DNA of 64,000 nt from Terriglobia bacterium. Lineage in GTDB: Bacteria > Acidobacteriota > Terriglobia > Terriglobales > Acidobacteriaceae. Below the pieces are notes generated by a model. It saw only the letters and a program-made list of their open reading frames with translations, made no database searches and had not been told where the DNA came from. The position numbers were made by a program, and so were the translations under genes. Shown in pieces: positions 51,723 to 61,136 of this stretch; within the stretch, counting starts at the first letter, position 1, and each line of letters starts with the position of its first letter. Location: contig JAIQFC010000003.1 of the NCBI GenBank assembly GCA_020073465.1, forward strand, positions 248,001 through 312,000. The letters run 5' to 3'.

Positions 51723-54700
51723 CTAGAAATAGAACTTCATCGCAAACTGAATGAATCGGGGATCACGAGCGGCCTGCAACTGTCCGAACTGCGCCGTTCC
51801 CAGCTCGATCGCGACCGGCTCAACCTGGCCGGCGGCTCCGATTGGGCCCCACAGCGGGTTCACGTGGTTCCACAAGTTGAAGAAATCGGCGCGGAATTCG
51901 ACTCGCATCTGCTCGCGGACGGGGAACGCTTTCAGCATCGACAAATCCCAGGTCTGATAACCGGGACCATGCGTGATGTTACGTCCTTCATTACCAAAAG
52001 TACCCGGGACGGTATTGCTCTCAAATGCGCACGTATTGAAAAACGTGCCTGCCACGCAGGGTTTGCCATTCGGATTGCCGACGACATTCGGTCGTGAGCA
52101 ATTGAATCCTACGGTACCGCCGCAGTCGGTATTCGAACTGTTGTTAAGAGGGTCTGTGACGGTGAACCAGTTGCCGGTGGAAGCCGAAACGATTCCAGCC
52201 ACTTGCCAGTTCCCGATCACCTGGTTCAGGAATCCAGAAGCATTTCCTCCCAAAGTCTTGCCCCTTCCAAATGGCAACTCCCAGGCGTAGCTGACGACCA
52301 GGTGGTGGCGAATATCGAAGTCAGAATTTCCGTACTCCATCTGGGGGAACCGCTGGTCGCGGAAGTCTCCGTTGTTCAACGATCCCAGGCTGGCGCTGGA
52401 AGCGTCGTCGGAGGAATGGCTGTAGGTGTAGGAGGCCTCAAATTGCAGTCCGTGCGATGCGCGCTTCTCTACTCTCGCTTGCAGGGAGTTGTAGTTGGAG
52501 AAAGTGTCGGAGCGGAAAGAATCAATGGTTCCGTCCACCGAGGGGAAGGGCCGACGATCCGCCAGCGGGGCATTGGGATCAGTACTCGGGGTAGCCTGAT
52601 TGCCATTGTAGAAACCGTAGAGCCGCTGGCCGTGCGAACCCGCATAGGAGAGCTCGACTACAGTGTCTGCCGGCAGCTGATACTCCATGCCCAGGTGCCA
52701 TTGCTGCATCATGGGGGTCTTCAAGTGAGGATCGATCGAGTACAACAGCGGGTTGTTCGGGTCCACCAGCGAATTAGCCGGATAACCTTGCGTCCAGAAG
52801 TTATTGATCATCAGGCTGGTGTCTGGCGGTTGGTTTTCTACAAGCTTTACTCCGATCGCACAATTCTGGTCCCCCAGCGCAGGATTGGCAGCTGCTGGAA
52901 CAGGATTGCCGCAGGGCGAATTGAAGGACTGGGTGATGAAGAAGGGGGGATTGAACCCCGGACTGGGAAATGAGAACGGACCGTTCTCGACGCCACCGTA
53001 GAAGATTCCGTAGCCGCCGCGCATCACCAACTTATTGGTCAGTTTGAGGGCAAGCCCGAAGCGTGGGGCAAAGTCTTTGTAGTCAGGGCTGATCAGGCCA
53101 TGCGAAGCGGTCGCCTGCAACGGCAAGTACGAGGCAATGGCTGGCGTAAGCTGCGCCGTTGTTCCCTTCGGCACGACGAGAGTGTTGGTTCTGAAATCGA
53201 ACGTGGCCAGCTGATTCTTGCCTTCGGTAACGTGCATGAAAAGCTCGTAGCGAAGCCCCAGATTCAGTGTGAGCTTGTCATTGACACGGATATCGTCCTG
53301 TCCGAAGAAGGCGAACGTGTTTCGGTGATAATCCACGCCGTGCAGATTGACAATGCTGGCGCCATCCGGGACGCCAAGCAGGAACGAAGCAATGTCGTCT
53401 CCTCCCGTGGGCGAGCCATCGGGATTGGTCGGAAGCGCAGGATTGCTGGTGAAATCGGGAGCGAAACTCATGTCGCCGCGCGGGGCAGAGTCCTGAAAGA
53501 TGGTGAATTGTTCTTTGCGAAGCTCGGTGCCGAACTTTATCGAATGTCGGCCATGGATCCAGATTATGTTTTCATTCAGCACAAAACTGTTTTGCTTTTC
53601 GATGGAAGGGAGAAAATCTGAACTGCCGACGCAGGAATAGTTGGCAAAACAGATCGAGGGAAGGCCGCCGATTCCGGGCTGAAAGGGAACGCCCAGCAAG
53701 CCAAGCTGTCCTGACACGTCGGTATTTGCATTGGGCTCGACGCGATGCGAGTTGATACGGTTGTATCCCAAGCGGAACTCATTCAGCAGTTTCGGTGAAA
53801 ACGTGTGCAGTTCGCTGATGGCCGCGCTGCGGTACGCGTTGTCCTGATTGCCCGCCGTGAACCCGCCGCCATCAAGAAAACTGGTGAAGGGGCCTGGGGT
53901 GAAGATGGGTTGGTTCTCGTAACTGAAACGGGCGAAGAAGTTATCTTTGTCGGAAAAAGTGTGGTCGACCCGGACGTCGAAATTGTCTTGCTGAAGGCTC
54001 TTCTTGGGATCGACAAGATAGTTATTCCCGGTGATGTCTACGTTCGGTGTGGGGAATAGGGCCGCCAGTCCGGCAGCCACGGAATTGATTGCGCTCGGAC
54101 CGGAACTGGGGAAGATGTTCGTAGGCACGCCACCGCTGTCCACGGCGATAGGAACGCCACAGAATGTTCCGGGTCCGGTACTTTGTGTAAGACGTGGATT
54201 GAAAACCTCTCCCTGATAGGTAGGATTCCCGCTGCAGTCGAGAGCGCCAGGAATCGGGGTGCTCAGATCGAGGAAACTGGAAAAATCGCCCCCTAGCATG
54301 TCCGGCGTCGGAATCAGGAGCAGTTGCGGCAATGCCTGCCGAATGCGCAATCCCTCGTAGTCCACAAAGAAGAAAGTGCGACCCTTGACAATCGGGCCGC
54401 CGAGCGTGGCTCCGAATTGGTTTTGCTGGTACGGCTGCCGGCCCAGGAAATCGAACGCATTTCGTCCGTCCAGCTTGTCATTTCGAATGAACTCGTACAG
54501 GTTGCCGTGGAATGCGTTGGTGCCGGACTTGATGACGGCATTCATGATCGCGCCATTTCCCCGGCCGAACTCTGAACTGTAGGAGTTGGTCTGCACCTTG
54601 AACTCGCCGATAGCATCGACGGAAGGTTGAATCACGTAGGCGCTTCCGTTGAGTACGTCCCCCAGGTTTGCGTTGTTGTCGATGCCGTCGAGCAGAAAGT

Positions 54701-55289
54701 TGTTCTGCAATGCGCGCGCGCCGTTGGAACTGAATCCGAAGCTGGTCTCAGTTCGCGAACCCGGCTCGCTGGGCGCGACCCCAACGGCCAGCTGCGCAAG
54801 TTGCGCAAAATTCCTGCCGTTCAGGGGCAGAGTGGTGGCGGTGTGGCTATTCACGACCTGTCCGAGCTCGGAGGTCTCGGTCTCGAGTTGCGCGGCCGTG
54901 GTAGAGATCGTCATCGTCTCACTGACAGCGCCCACCTGCAGAGTTACGTCTACGGCCAAACGATCCTGCACGTTCAAAGTGACCGGACCGGCGGCCGCCT
55001 TCTTGAAACCGCCCTTCTCCACGGTCACGGTGTAGCGGCCAACCCTCAGCGGGCCGGCAACATACTCCCCACTTGAGCTGGTCGTGGTGTTGAACACGGT
55101 CCCGCGGTCGACATCGGTGATAGCGACCTTCGCGTCGGCGACCACGGCCCCGGTACTGTCCTTGACGCTCCCTACAATATTGCCCATGTCTTTCTGGGCC
55201 CAGCCGGCCGGTGCTGCCGTCACCAGAAAAAGCACAACCATCGCGGCGGACAGAAGCGGGCTGTAACGTTGACGAAAAGCGAACTTCAT
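51723..55289 (-). CDS. TonB-dependent receptor, Oar-like, with carboxypeptidase regulatory-like domain
   Basis: 1188 residues from ATG 55289 (GGAGG 7 nt upstream). Signal peptide (to about residue 31), then a CarboxypepD_reg-like beta-sandwich (DMGNIVGSVKDSTGAVVADAKVAI...), then a plug with TATTLPLNGRNFAQL and FLLDGIDNNANLGDV, then a large barrel ending in the aromatic terminus MKFYF. This is the receptor type expanded in Acidobacteriota, thought to import glycans or their breakdown products through TonB. It lies 36 bp downstream of a GH36-like enzyme and is probably co-regulated with it by the LacI protein. Confidence 0.85.
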   Translation of the reverse strand: MKFAFRQRYSPLLSAAMVVLFLVTAAPAGWAQKDMGNIVGSVKDSTGAVVADAKVAITDVDRGTVFNTTTSSSGEYVAGPLRVGRYTVTVEKGGFKKAAAGPVTLNVQDRLAVDVTLQVGAVSETMTISTTAAQLETETSELGQVVNSHTATTLPLNGRNFAQLAQLAVGVAPSEPGSRTETSFGFSSNGARALQNNFLLDGIDNNANLGDVLNGSAYVIQPSVDAIGEFKVQTNSYSSEFGRGNGAIMNAVIKSGTNAFHGNLYEFIRNDKLDGRNAFDFLGRQPYQQNQFGATLGGPIVKGRTFFFVDYEGLRIRQALPQLLLIPTPDMLGGDFSSFLDLSTPIPGALDCSGNPTYQGEVFNPRLTQSTGPGTFCGVPIAVDSGGVPTNIFPSSGPSAINSVAAGLAALFPTPNVDITGNNYLVDPKKSLQQDNFDVRVDHTFSDKDNFFARFSYENQPIFTPGPFTSFLDGGGFTAGNQDNAYRSAAISELHTFSPKLLNEFRLGYNRINSHRVEPNANTDVSGQLGLLGVPFQPGIGGLPSICFANYSCVGSSDFLPSIEKQNSFVLNENIIWIHGRHSIKFGTELRKEQFTIFQDSAPRGDMSFAPDFTSNPALPTNPDGSPTGGDDIASFLLGVPDGASIVNLHGVDYHRNTFAFFGQDDIRVNDKLTLNLGLRYELFMHVTEGKNQLATFDFRTNTLVVPKGTTAQLTPAIASYLPLQATASHGLISPDYKDFAPRFGLALKLTNKLVMRGGYGIFYGGVENGPFSFPSPGFNPPFFITQSFNSPCGNPVPAAANPALGDQNCAIGVKLVENQPPDTSLMINNFWTQGYPANSLVDPNNPLLYSIDPHLKTPMMQQWHLGMEYQLPADTVVELSYAGSHGQRLYGFYNGNQATPSTDPNAPLADRRPFPSVDGTIDSFRSDTFSNYNSLQARVEKRASHGLQFEASYTYSHSSDDASSASLGSLNNGDFRDQRFPQMEYGNSDFDIRHHLVVSYAWELPFGRGKTLGGNASGFLNQVIGNWQVAGIVSASTGNWFTVTDPLNNSSNTDCGGTVGFNCSRPNVVGNPNGKPCVAGTFFNTCAFESNTVPGTFGNEGRNITHGPGYQTWDLSMLKAFPVREQMRVEFRADFFNLWNHVNPLWGPIGAAGQVEPVAIELGTAQFGQLQAARDPRFIQFAMKFYF

Positions 55290-55325
55290 ATTGCGCCTCC
55301 AAACAAAAACGGCAGCAGCGCGGGA

Positions 55326-57584
55326 CTAGCGGCGACTTCGTTCCGCTACGCTGCTTACCTCAAGCAACAAATGTTGAGAAAACTCGACGCGTAGTTTGGG
55401 CGACTGGGCGTCTACCAATCCCAGCTGCTTGCCGATCTCATAGTCGGTGACTTGATACCTGCCGGGCGCCAGCCCACGGAGTTCTATCTCCCCATGCCAC
55501 GGTTTCAACTTGTCCGGCGCATAGAAGGCGTAGTACATGCGACCATCTTTCGCGATGGCATAGGCCTCGGGTGAATCGTAACCGTAGGTGTAGAGATCCA
55601 GAAACTCTCCACGCGAGAGCATCTTCGCCTGGTAGATGTCGATCCACTTCTTCCAGTGGGCTTCCTTCTCCGGCGTCAGCTCAACAATCTTGAACTTTGG
55701 GCCATAATCCGGCCAGGTGAATTTCGTTCCCAACACAGCCCCAACACCAATTTCAGAAGCGAAATCTCTTCCTTTATCCACCTCGTGCAGAGTGTTGCTG
55801 AGCTGCACTTCTGTGAGTTCGACGTGGTCTCCGTACACGGCGGCCTGCGGCCCGAGGAGAGCTTTGTACATTTTTGTGCGTAAGCGCACCTGCCGGGAGC
55901 CGACGGGATCAGCGGTAACTGCCTGGTCGATGTACGGAAGCCAGGCCAGGCTGGGCGGAGTCCCACACGGACAGGCTTGGGTAACGCTGTCCGGTTTCAG
56001 TGCACGAGTGGTTTCGAGAATGATTTTGTAGACGTCGCCCACGGCTTCGATGGACTCGTTCGGGGACTTGTGATGGTGCTTGGGATTGTAGCAGGCAGGA
56101 ACCGTGTAAGAAAAATCAAGCTTGTGCCCGTCGAAGTCCCAGTCGCGAATAAAGCGCTCGGTCAATTGCTTGTAATACTGCTTCACTTCGGGGATCGCCG
56201 GACAGAGAGCGCCGAGATCCGCCGTGGCGCGTACCGGATTTCCCTTTTCATCCAGGATCAGCCAGTCCGGATGCTGCTTGACGACGTTCGACAGTTGGTA
56301 GGGACGATGGTTAAGGATGTCCTTGCCGTGTCCGTCTTCGACCACGAGCGGTATCCACCATAGCGTGAGGTGAATGCCGGCATCATGGTATGCCTTCACA
56401 ACTTTTTGGAGGGAATCGTCGGGGAAGGTGTCGGTCCGAGGTTCCCAATCGCCGCGCGACTTGAACCAGCCGGCATCCAGCGTCGCCCAGCGCAGGCCCA
56501 GCTGTTGCAGCTTTGGGATTGTGCCCAGCATCTGCTTGGGCGTGAAATCCATTTCGTATCCCCAGCCACACCAGTTTGCCTGGTAGTCGGCATCGGTGGG
56601 ATGGGCGAGACTCAGGCCTCGTACCTGCAGCATCTTCGAGTACAGACTCAGAGGTTCGTAAAAGTCGCCGTGAAAGACGGAGACAAACGTGAGCGGAGTC
56701 GTGTAGACCTGGCCAGGCTGGAGCCTTGTGTTGGCATCGAGCGTGATGTTGGCGTTGACTTGCCCGCTGGCCAGCGTATTTACGGGAAGGCTCAACCGCA
56801 AAGGTACAGTTTCCGCGTGTCCGATGGCCTCTCCAACCGTTCCGGTCCAGAATGCGACAACGGGAATACCGCCTCCGGTTTGATTCTCGTCGTTGTGCAT
56901 CATGGTCTGCATGGGATTGGCTCGCGTGAACTTCGGACCAATCTGCATCACATCATCCTTGCCCCAGGCCTCGCTTGAGCCATGGAAGGACCACATCGCA
57001 TATGGTAGCGCTGCGTGGTCCTGCAGGGAAGCATTCAGGATGTGCTGCTGCATGACGACCCGGTCCAGCGGAATGTCCGCTGAACCGACATTCTTGTACG
57101 AAACAGTACTGAGCGCGAAGTTGGGGAAGTCGTCGTACACTTCCACGACGAAGGTCTTCTCTAACGCTGGCAACGAGGAGCTCTTGCCCGAAACCTCAAT
57201 CCGCTTGCCTCTGCTGCCTAGCCGCCCCGAAGTAGCGGAAACGTTGGCGTGATCGAGGTCCAGCACGAAGTCGCCAGTCTCTCTGCCGGCGATGACAGGA
57301 TAGTCGGCGTTGGTGTTGGCTGGCGGATCGTCCAGGGTCCATTTCTGTCCATCACGGAGGAGACTGGCTTGAAGGTATCCAGATGGCAGCAAACGAAACT
57401 CCGCGGCTGCGGTGTTCACTACGAGAGTGCCGGGGTTCGCGGAAACAATCGTTGACTCTTGCTGATGGACCGGCGGCTGATTGCATCCTGCCAACGATAC
57501 GAGAAGTGCGAAAGTGAGGACGGAAAGCGGGGCCGGGTATACGGCGAGGTTGGTACGGAGAAAATGTGGCCGGCTCCGCAACAT
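55326..57584 (-). CDS. GH36-like alpha-galactosidase family lipoprotein
   Basis: 752 residues from ATG 57584, chosen because a longer frame would cross the LacI operator and the promoter lies just upstream. Signal peptide with lipobox LAGC (Cys34) shows a membrane-anchored lipoprotein. An N-terminal beta-supersandwich (50-330) precedes a TIM barrel with WATLDAGWFKSRGDWEP and GHKLDFSY (likely nucleophile Asp near 489), as in clan GH-D (GH36/GH27). The expected activity is on alpha-galactosides or alpha-N-acetylgalactosaminides. The Cys-rich motif TQACPCGTPPSL near 545 is family-like. It is followed by the TonB receptor gene. Confidence 0.75.
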   Translation of the reverse strand: MLRSRPHFLRTNLAVYPAPLSVLTFALLVSLAGCNQPPVHQQESTIVSANPGTLVVNTAAAEFRLLPSGYLQASLLRDGQKWTLDDPPANTNADYPVIAGRETGDFVLDLDHANVSATSGRLGSRGKRIEVSGKSSSLPALEKTFVVEVYDDFPNFALSTVSYKNVGSADIPLDRVVMQQHILNASLQDHAALPYAMWSFHGSSEAWGKDDVMQIGPKFTRANPMQTMMHNDENQTGGGIPVVAFWTGTVGEAIGHAETVPLRLSLPVNTLASGQVNANITLDANTRLQPGQVYTTPLTFVSVFHGDFYEPLSLYSKMLQVRGLSLAHPTDADYQANWCGWGYEMDFTPKQMLGTIPKLQQLGLRWATLDAGWFKSRGDWEPRTDTFPDDSLQKVVKAYHDAGIHLTLWWIPLVVEDGHGKDILNHRPYQLSNVVKQHPDWLILDEKGNPVRATADLGALCPAIPEVKQYYKQLTERFIRDWDFDGHKLDFSYTVPACYNPKHHHKSPNESIEAVGDVYKIILETTRALKPDSVTQACPCGTPPSLAWLPYIDQAVTADPVGSRQVRLRTKMYKALLGPQAAVYGDHVELTEVQLSNTLHEVDKGRDFASEIGVGAVLGTKFTWPDYGPKFKIVELTPEKEAHWKKWIDIYQAKMLSRGEFLDLYTYGYDSPEAYAIAKDGRMYYAFYAPDKLKPWHGEIELRGLAPGRYQVTDYEIGKQLGLVDAQSPKLRVEFSQHLLLEVSSVAERSRR

Positions 57585-57642
57585 GATCGCAGTGGACCTC
57601 TCTGTTCTTGGAGAGCAGGATAACTGCTGGGAACAGCTTAGG

Positions 57643-57696
57643 TGTAACGTTTTACCTGACCGCAACTAGATAATACTTGGCCGCACCCGATGTCAA
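57643..57696 (-). promoter_or_regulatory. Sigma-70 promoter with LacI-family operator (copy 1)
   Basis: On the minus strand: TTGACA (57,696-57,691), 17 nt, TTATCT (57,673-57,668), then the operator. The operator reads TGTAACGTTTTACC on the plus strand (57,643-57,656) and covers about +5 to +18. It controls the GH36-like and TonB receptor genes. Confidence 0.7.
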
Positions 57697-57839
57697 GCAA
57701 AAACGCCTGTGTGCGTGGGGAAGACGGATAGGTCTCAACCCCCGATGACTTGGACTTTGGATGACGATTGCTGCCCTCCCACTGGCCTGCCGTCAAGTCT
57801 GAAATCCGCACACTTGGCGCGTTTACAAACCCCACCAAT

Positions 57840-58952
57840 CTATGCCGGAACAGGGTTTGTGATGAGATCTTGTATGTGGGCAGAAAAAGGTCGTCCGAGA
57901 TCGCGTCCAAAGGCGATGAGGGACTCGATGCAGGCGGAGGGATGGATGGTGTGAGGTGACATGCATTTGTAACTGGCCAGCAAGACACCCAGGTCGAGAG
58001 CAGTCTCAATCTGTCGATCTGCCGTTCGCTGGTTTGAGGGTTCTTTTCGCAGGAAGGGAATCCCCGCGGCAAGCGCAGCGATCATCCCACCGAGTAGTGC
58101 GTCGCCAGCCCCCGCGGTGGAGGCAACCTCGACCTCTGGCGCCGGGCAGTAATTCCACAAGTCGGCCGTCACTCCATATGCGCCGCGCTTGCCTAGACTC
58201 ACCACCATTCGCAGATTCGGGTGCGAACTCCGTAGAAAGTCCTGGCACTTCTGGACGAAGGAATCAGGAGCAGCGGGCGCAAACGAGGAACCGATAAGTT
58301 CTCCCGCCTCGGCCTCGTTGAGTGACACAAGGTCGAGCATTTCGAATAATCCTGCTTGTCTCGCGGGACCGATTTCCGCGGGCACGAAAGACGCCGCCCG
58401 AAATGCCCCTGTCCGCGTGGCCAACTGCAAGAGGTGCTCGCGTACTTCGAGCGTGACCTCGGGAACCGCAAGGGCAATGACGTGTCTTCCTTCGGATTTC
58501 AGTAAGTCCGCTATTCCATCGACATCACTCTTGCGCAACGCCGACGCGGCGGAGTTGCTGGTGGTGATATTGCCTCCCGTTCCGTCCGGATACTGAAAGC
58601 ACACACTGAACAGAGTTGCGCGGTCCGGCGTGGCCTGGACCAAGCGCGTGTCGATGCCCGCGTCTGCCATTTCCCTCACGACCTGTCTACCGGGACCGTC
58701 GTCCCCCACTTTGCCGAGGGGAACTACATGGAACGGGGAACCCGAAACCCGCGCTCCGAGCAGCTTTGCGACGTAGTGGATCACAATGTGCAGTTTGCAG
58801 TAGTCGCGGACATCGAGCAGATGGCCAGGCCGGCTTTCATCGCGGCCAAGTGTGGCGTTCCCTTCAAGATCGAAGAAGATACCTGCTCCGATGCCTCCAA
58901 TCCCGACGAGTTGGTGGTAAAGCGAGCTCTGGTCGATGCGTAGAACGCGCAT
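57840..58952 (-). CDS. PfkB-family carbohydrate kinase
   Basis: 370 residues from ATG 58952. It has the ribokinase fold: a GGIGAG opening, VPLGKVGDDGPGRQV near 78 and the catalytic ASTAGAGDALLGGM near 290 (anion hole and base Asp). The substrate is likely a ketose phosphate or sugar made by the NagB-like gene 8 bp upstream. It could be a fructokinase, tagatose-6-phosphate kinase or related enzyme; the sequence does not settle it. The interval to the GH36 promoter (57,697-57,839) holds nothing else. Confidence 0.8.
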   Translation of the reverse strand: MRVLRIDQSSLYHQLVGIGGIGAGIFFDLEGNATLGRDESRPGHLLDVRDYCKLHIVIHYVAKLLGARVSGSPFHVVPLGKVGDDGPGRQVVREMADAGIDTRLVQATPDRATLFSVCFQYPDGTGGNITTSNSAASALRKSDVDGIADLLKSEGRHVIALAVPEVTLEVREHLLQLATRTGAFRAASFVPAEIGPARQAGLFEMLDLVSLNEAEAGELIGSSFAPAAPDSFVQKCQDFLRSSHPNLRMVVSLGKRGAYGVTADLWNYCPAPEVEVASTAGAGDALLGGMIAALAAGIPFLRKEPSNQRTADRQIETALDLGVLLASYKCMSPHTIHPSACIESLIAFGRDLGRPFSAHIQDLITNPVPA

Positions 58953-58960
58953 GGATTTTC

Positions 58961-59845
58961 CTACAGTTCCCAGTCCGGATTCTCGCTGATGGGATGACGA
59001 GATGTCTCTTCGGTGGCGGTGATGACCGCATCGGGGTGCCGCTGCATCAGCGTCATCGGATATTCAGGATTCGGTTCGGAGAATAGCGCGACTCGCAGCG
59101 CAGTCTGCTTCCATGCTCCGGTATCGCTGTACACCCGAACCTGCCGGGCCGACATGCATTCCCGAACGCCGAGCGTGATCGACATGGGCGGCACAAACTG
59201 ATACGCGCTGCCGAAAGTGCGCTGCGCCAGAGCCAGGATGGTGTCGAGGTTGTTTTCCTGGATGCGAATCGTAGAGTTCGCCAGCTCCTCGAGGGTGATC
59301 GAGCTGTAGGGATGACGGCGAGCCTGGTTGTACGCGATGTGACCATCTTGTCCCCAGCCTCCGACCGTGATGTCAATGGGAGCGGCATCGATTGCCTCTC
59401 TCACGCGCTCCGCGGTCGAGGGCAACAACCAGAACCTCTGGGTCTGGGGTACTTGCAGTTCGGCTCTGATTCCGCCGTAGAAATGTCTTTCCATGAAAGT
59501 ACGGAAGTTGTAGGGATGGTTCGCGGGTAATGGCCGGCCTTGCCAGTCCAGACATTCGTCCATGTGGAACACCGTGAAATTCCGCAAGGTTACATTGCGG
59601 GCATTCACCAGCCTTGTATACGGCGCGTACCAGCAACTTGGCCCACAAGGAATAATGGCGCGCGTCGGCAAGCCTTGCTTATTGTTCATCTCGATCAGAC
59701 TTACCAACTCTTCCGCCATCAGCTGACCCATTTCGGCGGAGTCGCGAACCACACGGAACTTTGTTCGCAATTCAGGATGACGAGGTAATTCCGCAGCAGG
59801 GATTCTGCACCAGCGAAGAAGATCAGCTTTTGTGACTGGGCCCAT
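58961..59845 (-). CDS. NagB/glucosamine-6-phosphate deaminase-like isomerase with altered catalytic site
   Basis: 294 residues from ATG 59845 (GGAG 6-7 nt upstream; the longer TTG frame is excluded). The NagB fold is clear: VFHMDECL (Asp96 equals the catalytic Asp72 of E. coli NagB) and VGGWGQDGHIAYNQ (Asp167, His169). The Glu148 of NagB, normally in DGHIAFNEP, is Gln174 here, so the deaminase acid/base is changed. The protein may act on a different sugar phosphate or isomerise without deamination. It is first in a two-gene unit with the PfkB kinase, controlled by a LacI operator. Confidence 0.8.
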   Translation of the reverse strand: MGPVTKADLLRWCRIPAAELPRHPELRTKFRVVRDSAEMGQLMAEELVSLIEMNNKQGLPTRAIIPCGPSCWYAPYTRLVNARNVTLRNFTVFHMDECLDWQGRPLPANHPYNFRTFMERHFYGGIRAELQVPQTQRFWLLPSTAERVREAIDAAPIDITVGGWGQDGHIAYNQARRHPYSSITLEELANSTIRIQENNLDTILALAQRTFGSAYQFVPPMSITLGVRECMSARQVRVYSDTGAWKQTALRVALFSEPNPEYPMTLMQRHPDAVITATEETSRHPISENPDWEL

Positions 59846-59872
59846 AAGATCTCCGAGCAAGAGTATTTCGCG

Positions 59873-59907
59873 TGAAACGTTTTACCGCATTACGGTGCAG
59901 GCTCCAA
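59873..59907 (-). promoter_or_regulatory. Sigma-70 promoter with LacI-family operator (copy 2)
   Basis: Minus strand: TTGGAG (59,907-59,902), 17 nt, TAAAAC (59,884-59,879); the operator TGAAACGTTTTACC (59,873-59,886, plus-strand reading) overlaps the -10. It sits 28 bp before the NagB-like start. Confidence 0.6.
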
Positions 59908-59929
59908 CGCCCATCTCCGGTCCGACCAC

Positions 59930-60973
59930 TCATGCATGGGGCGAGAGACCGGTAGACTCCCGAACGATCAGCTTGGGCGAGACCTTGCGATGCTTCGCCT
60001 GCACAGGGCGCTTTTCGATGGAAGCCCGGATCAGTTCTTCGATGATCTCAGCTCCAAGTGAGCCCTGCATCTCTAACTGCTGTTGCACGGTGGTAAGCGG
60101 CGGATTGTAGAACTCCGAACCGGGAATGTCATCGAAGCCCACGACGGAACAGTCCCTCGGCACGCGACGTCCCGCTTTGGTGAGAGCGCGAATCGCAGCG
60201 CACGCGGTGAGGTCGTCGAAAGCCACCAGGGCGGTGAAATTCGGGTTCCGCCGCAATAACTCCTCCGTCAACTCGCATCCTTCGTTGTAGGACGAATTTC
60301 GCCCCTGGATTTCCACCACCAGATTACGATCGATCTTCAGTCCGACATCGTGGGCAAAGTTCTCGATCCCACGCCAGCGCTGCACGCTGTCCACGAGAAT
60401 CCTGGGGCCTCTAATCAATGCGATTCTGCTGTGCCCAAGTTCGTAGAGGTGCTGGATCGCCTGCCGGGTGCCGGCTTCGTTGTCGACTACGATAGAACTG
60501 ACGGGGCCTCGCTGCAGTTCACGGCCAATCGCGACGGCGGGAATATTGCGTTTTGCGAACTCTGCCAGGAGCGCCGTATCGAGGTAGACGGGATTGGCGA
60601 CCGCGATGAATCCCTCGACGCGCCGTTCCAGCAGCAGGTCCACGCAACGCTGAAATTGTGATTTGTCGTTCTGCAGGTCGGCAGCGATGGGAAAGTAACC
60701 GGAAGGCCGCAGGTGGTTTTCAATTCCACGCAAGATCTGCGTGCAATAAGCATCGGTAATATCAAACACCACCACGCCGATGGTGTGGCTGCGCTGGCTC
60801 CGGAGCGAGCGCGCAAACAAGTTGGGGCGGTATCCTAGCCTGCGCGCCACTTTCCAGATGTGGGTGCGGGTGCGGGCGGAAATGCGGTCAGCCGCGGTCC
60901 CCTGGTTCAGCACCATGGACACGGTGGTGACCGAGAATCCGCTCTTTCCTGCAACGTCGCGAATCGTTACCAT
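59930..60973 (-). CDS. LacI-family transcriptional repressor
   Basis: 347 residues from ATG 60973. The HTH opens TIRDVAGKSGFSVTTVSMVLN, followed by the hinge helix RPNLFARSLRSQRSHTIGVVV. The sugar-binding domain has GFDDIPGSEFYNPPLTTVQQ near 280, as usual. It should bind the 14-mer TGWAACGTTTYACC found before three operons here, repressing them until a sugar or sugar phosphate releases it. It is transcribed divergently from the aldolase gene, with copy 3 of the operator in the intergenic region. Confidence 0.9.
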   Translation of the reverse strand: MVTIRDVAGKSGFSVTTVSMVLNQGTAADRISARTRTHIWKVARRLGYRPNLFARSLRSQRSHTIGVVVFDITDAYCTQILRGIENHLRPSGYFPIAADLQNDKSQFQRCVDLLLERRVEGFIAVANPVYLDTALLAEFAKRNIPAVAIGRELQRGPVSSIVVDNEAGTRQAIQHLYELGHSRIALIRGPRILVDSVQRWRGIENFAHDVGLKIDRNLVVEIQGRNSSYNEGCELTEELLRRNPNFTALVAFDDLTACAAIRALTKAGRRVPRDCSVVGFDDIPGSEFYNPPLTTVQQQLEMQGSLGAEIIEELIRASIEKRPVQAKHRKVSPKLIVRESTGLSPHA

Positions 60974-61073
60974 CGCCCCTCATTCGGCAGTTTGCCGGCG
61001 CCCTGCGAATGGCCCAAGCCGCGATGAAAACCGGCCTGACTTTACCACAAACGAATCGTCACGAGCCCCAAAG

Positions 61074-61125
61074 TTGACAGCGGCTCGCCGGAAGTCTACA
61101 TTCCCCAGTATTGTAACGTTTCACC
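61074..61125 (+). promoter_or_regulatory. Consensus sigma-70 promoter with LacI-family operator (copy 3)
   Basis: TTGACA (61,074-61,079), 17 nt, TACATT (61,097-61,102), then operator TGTAACGTTTCACC (61,112-61,125) about +3 to +16, immediately before the aldolase ribosome-binding site. A repressor here would block the plus-strand operon. Confidence 0.7.
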
Positions 61126-61136
61126 GGAGAAAGAGC

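Noticed and set aside
55262-55274. TGTAACGTTGACG, similar to the LacI operator
   Set aside because: Only the left part matches and it lies within the coding start of the TonB receptor gene; the conserved right arm TTYACC is absent.
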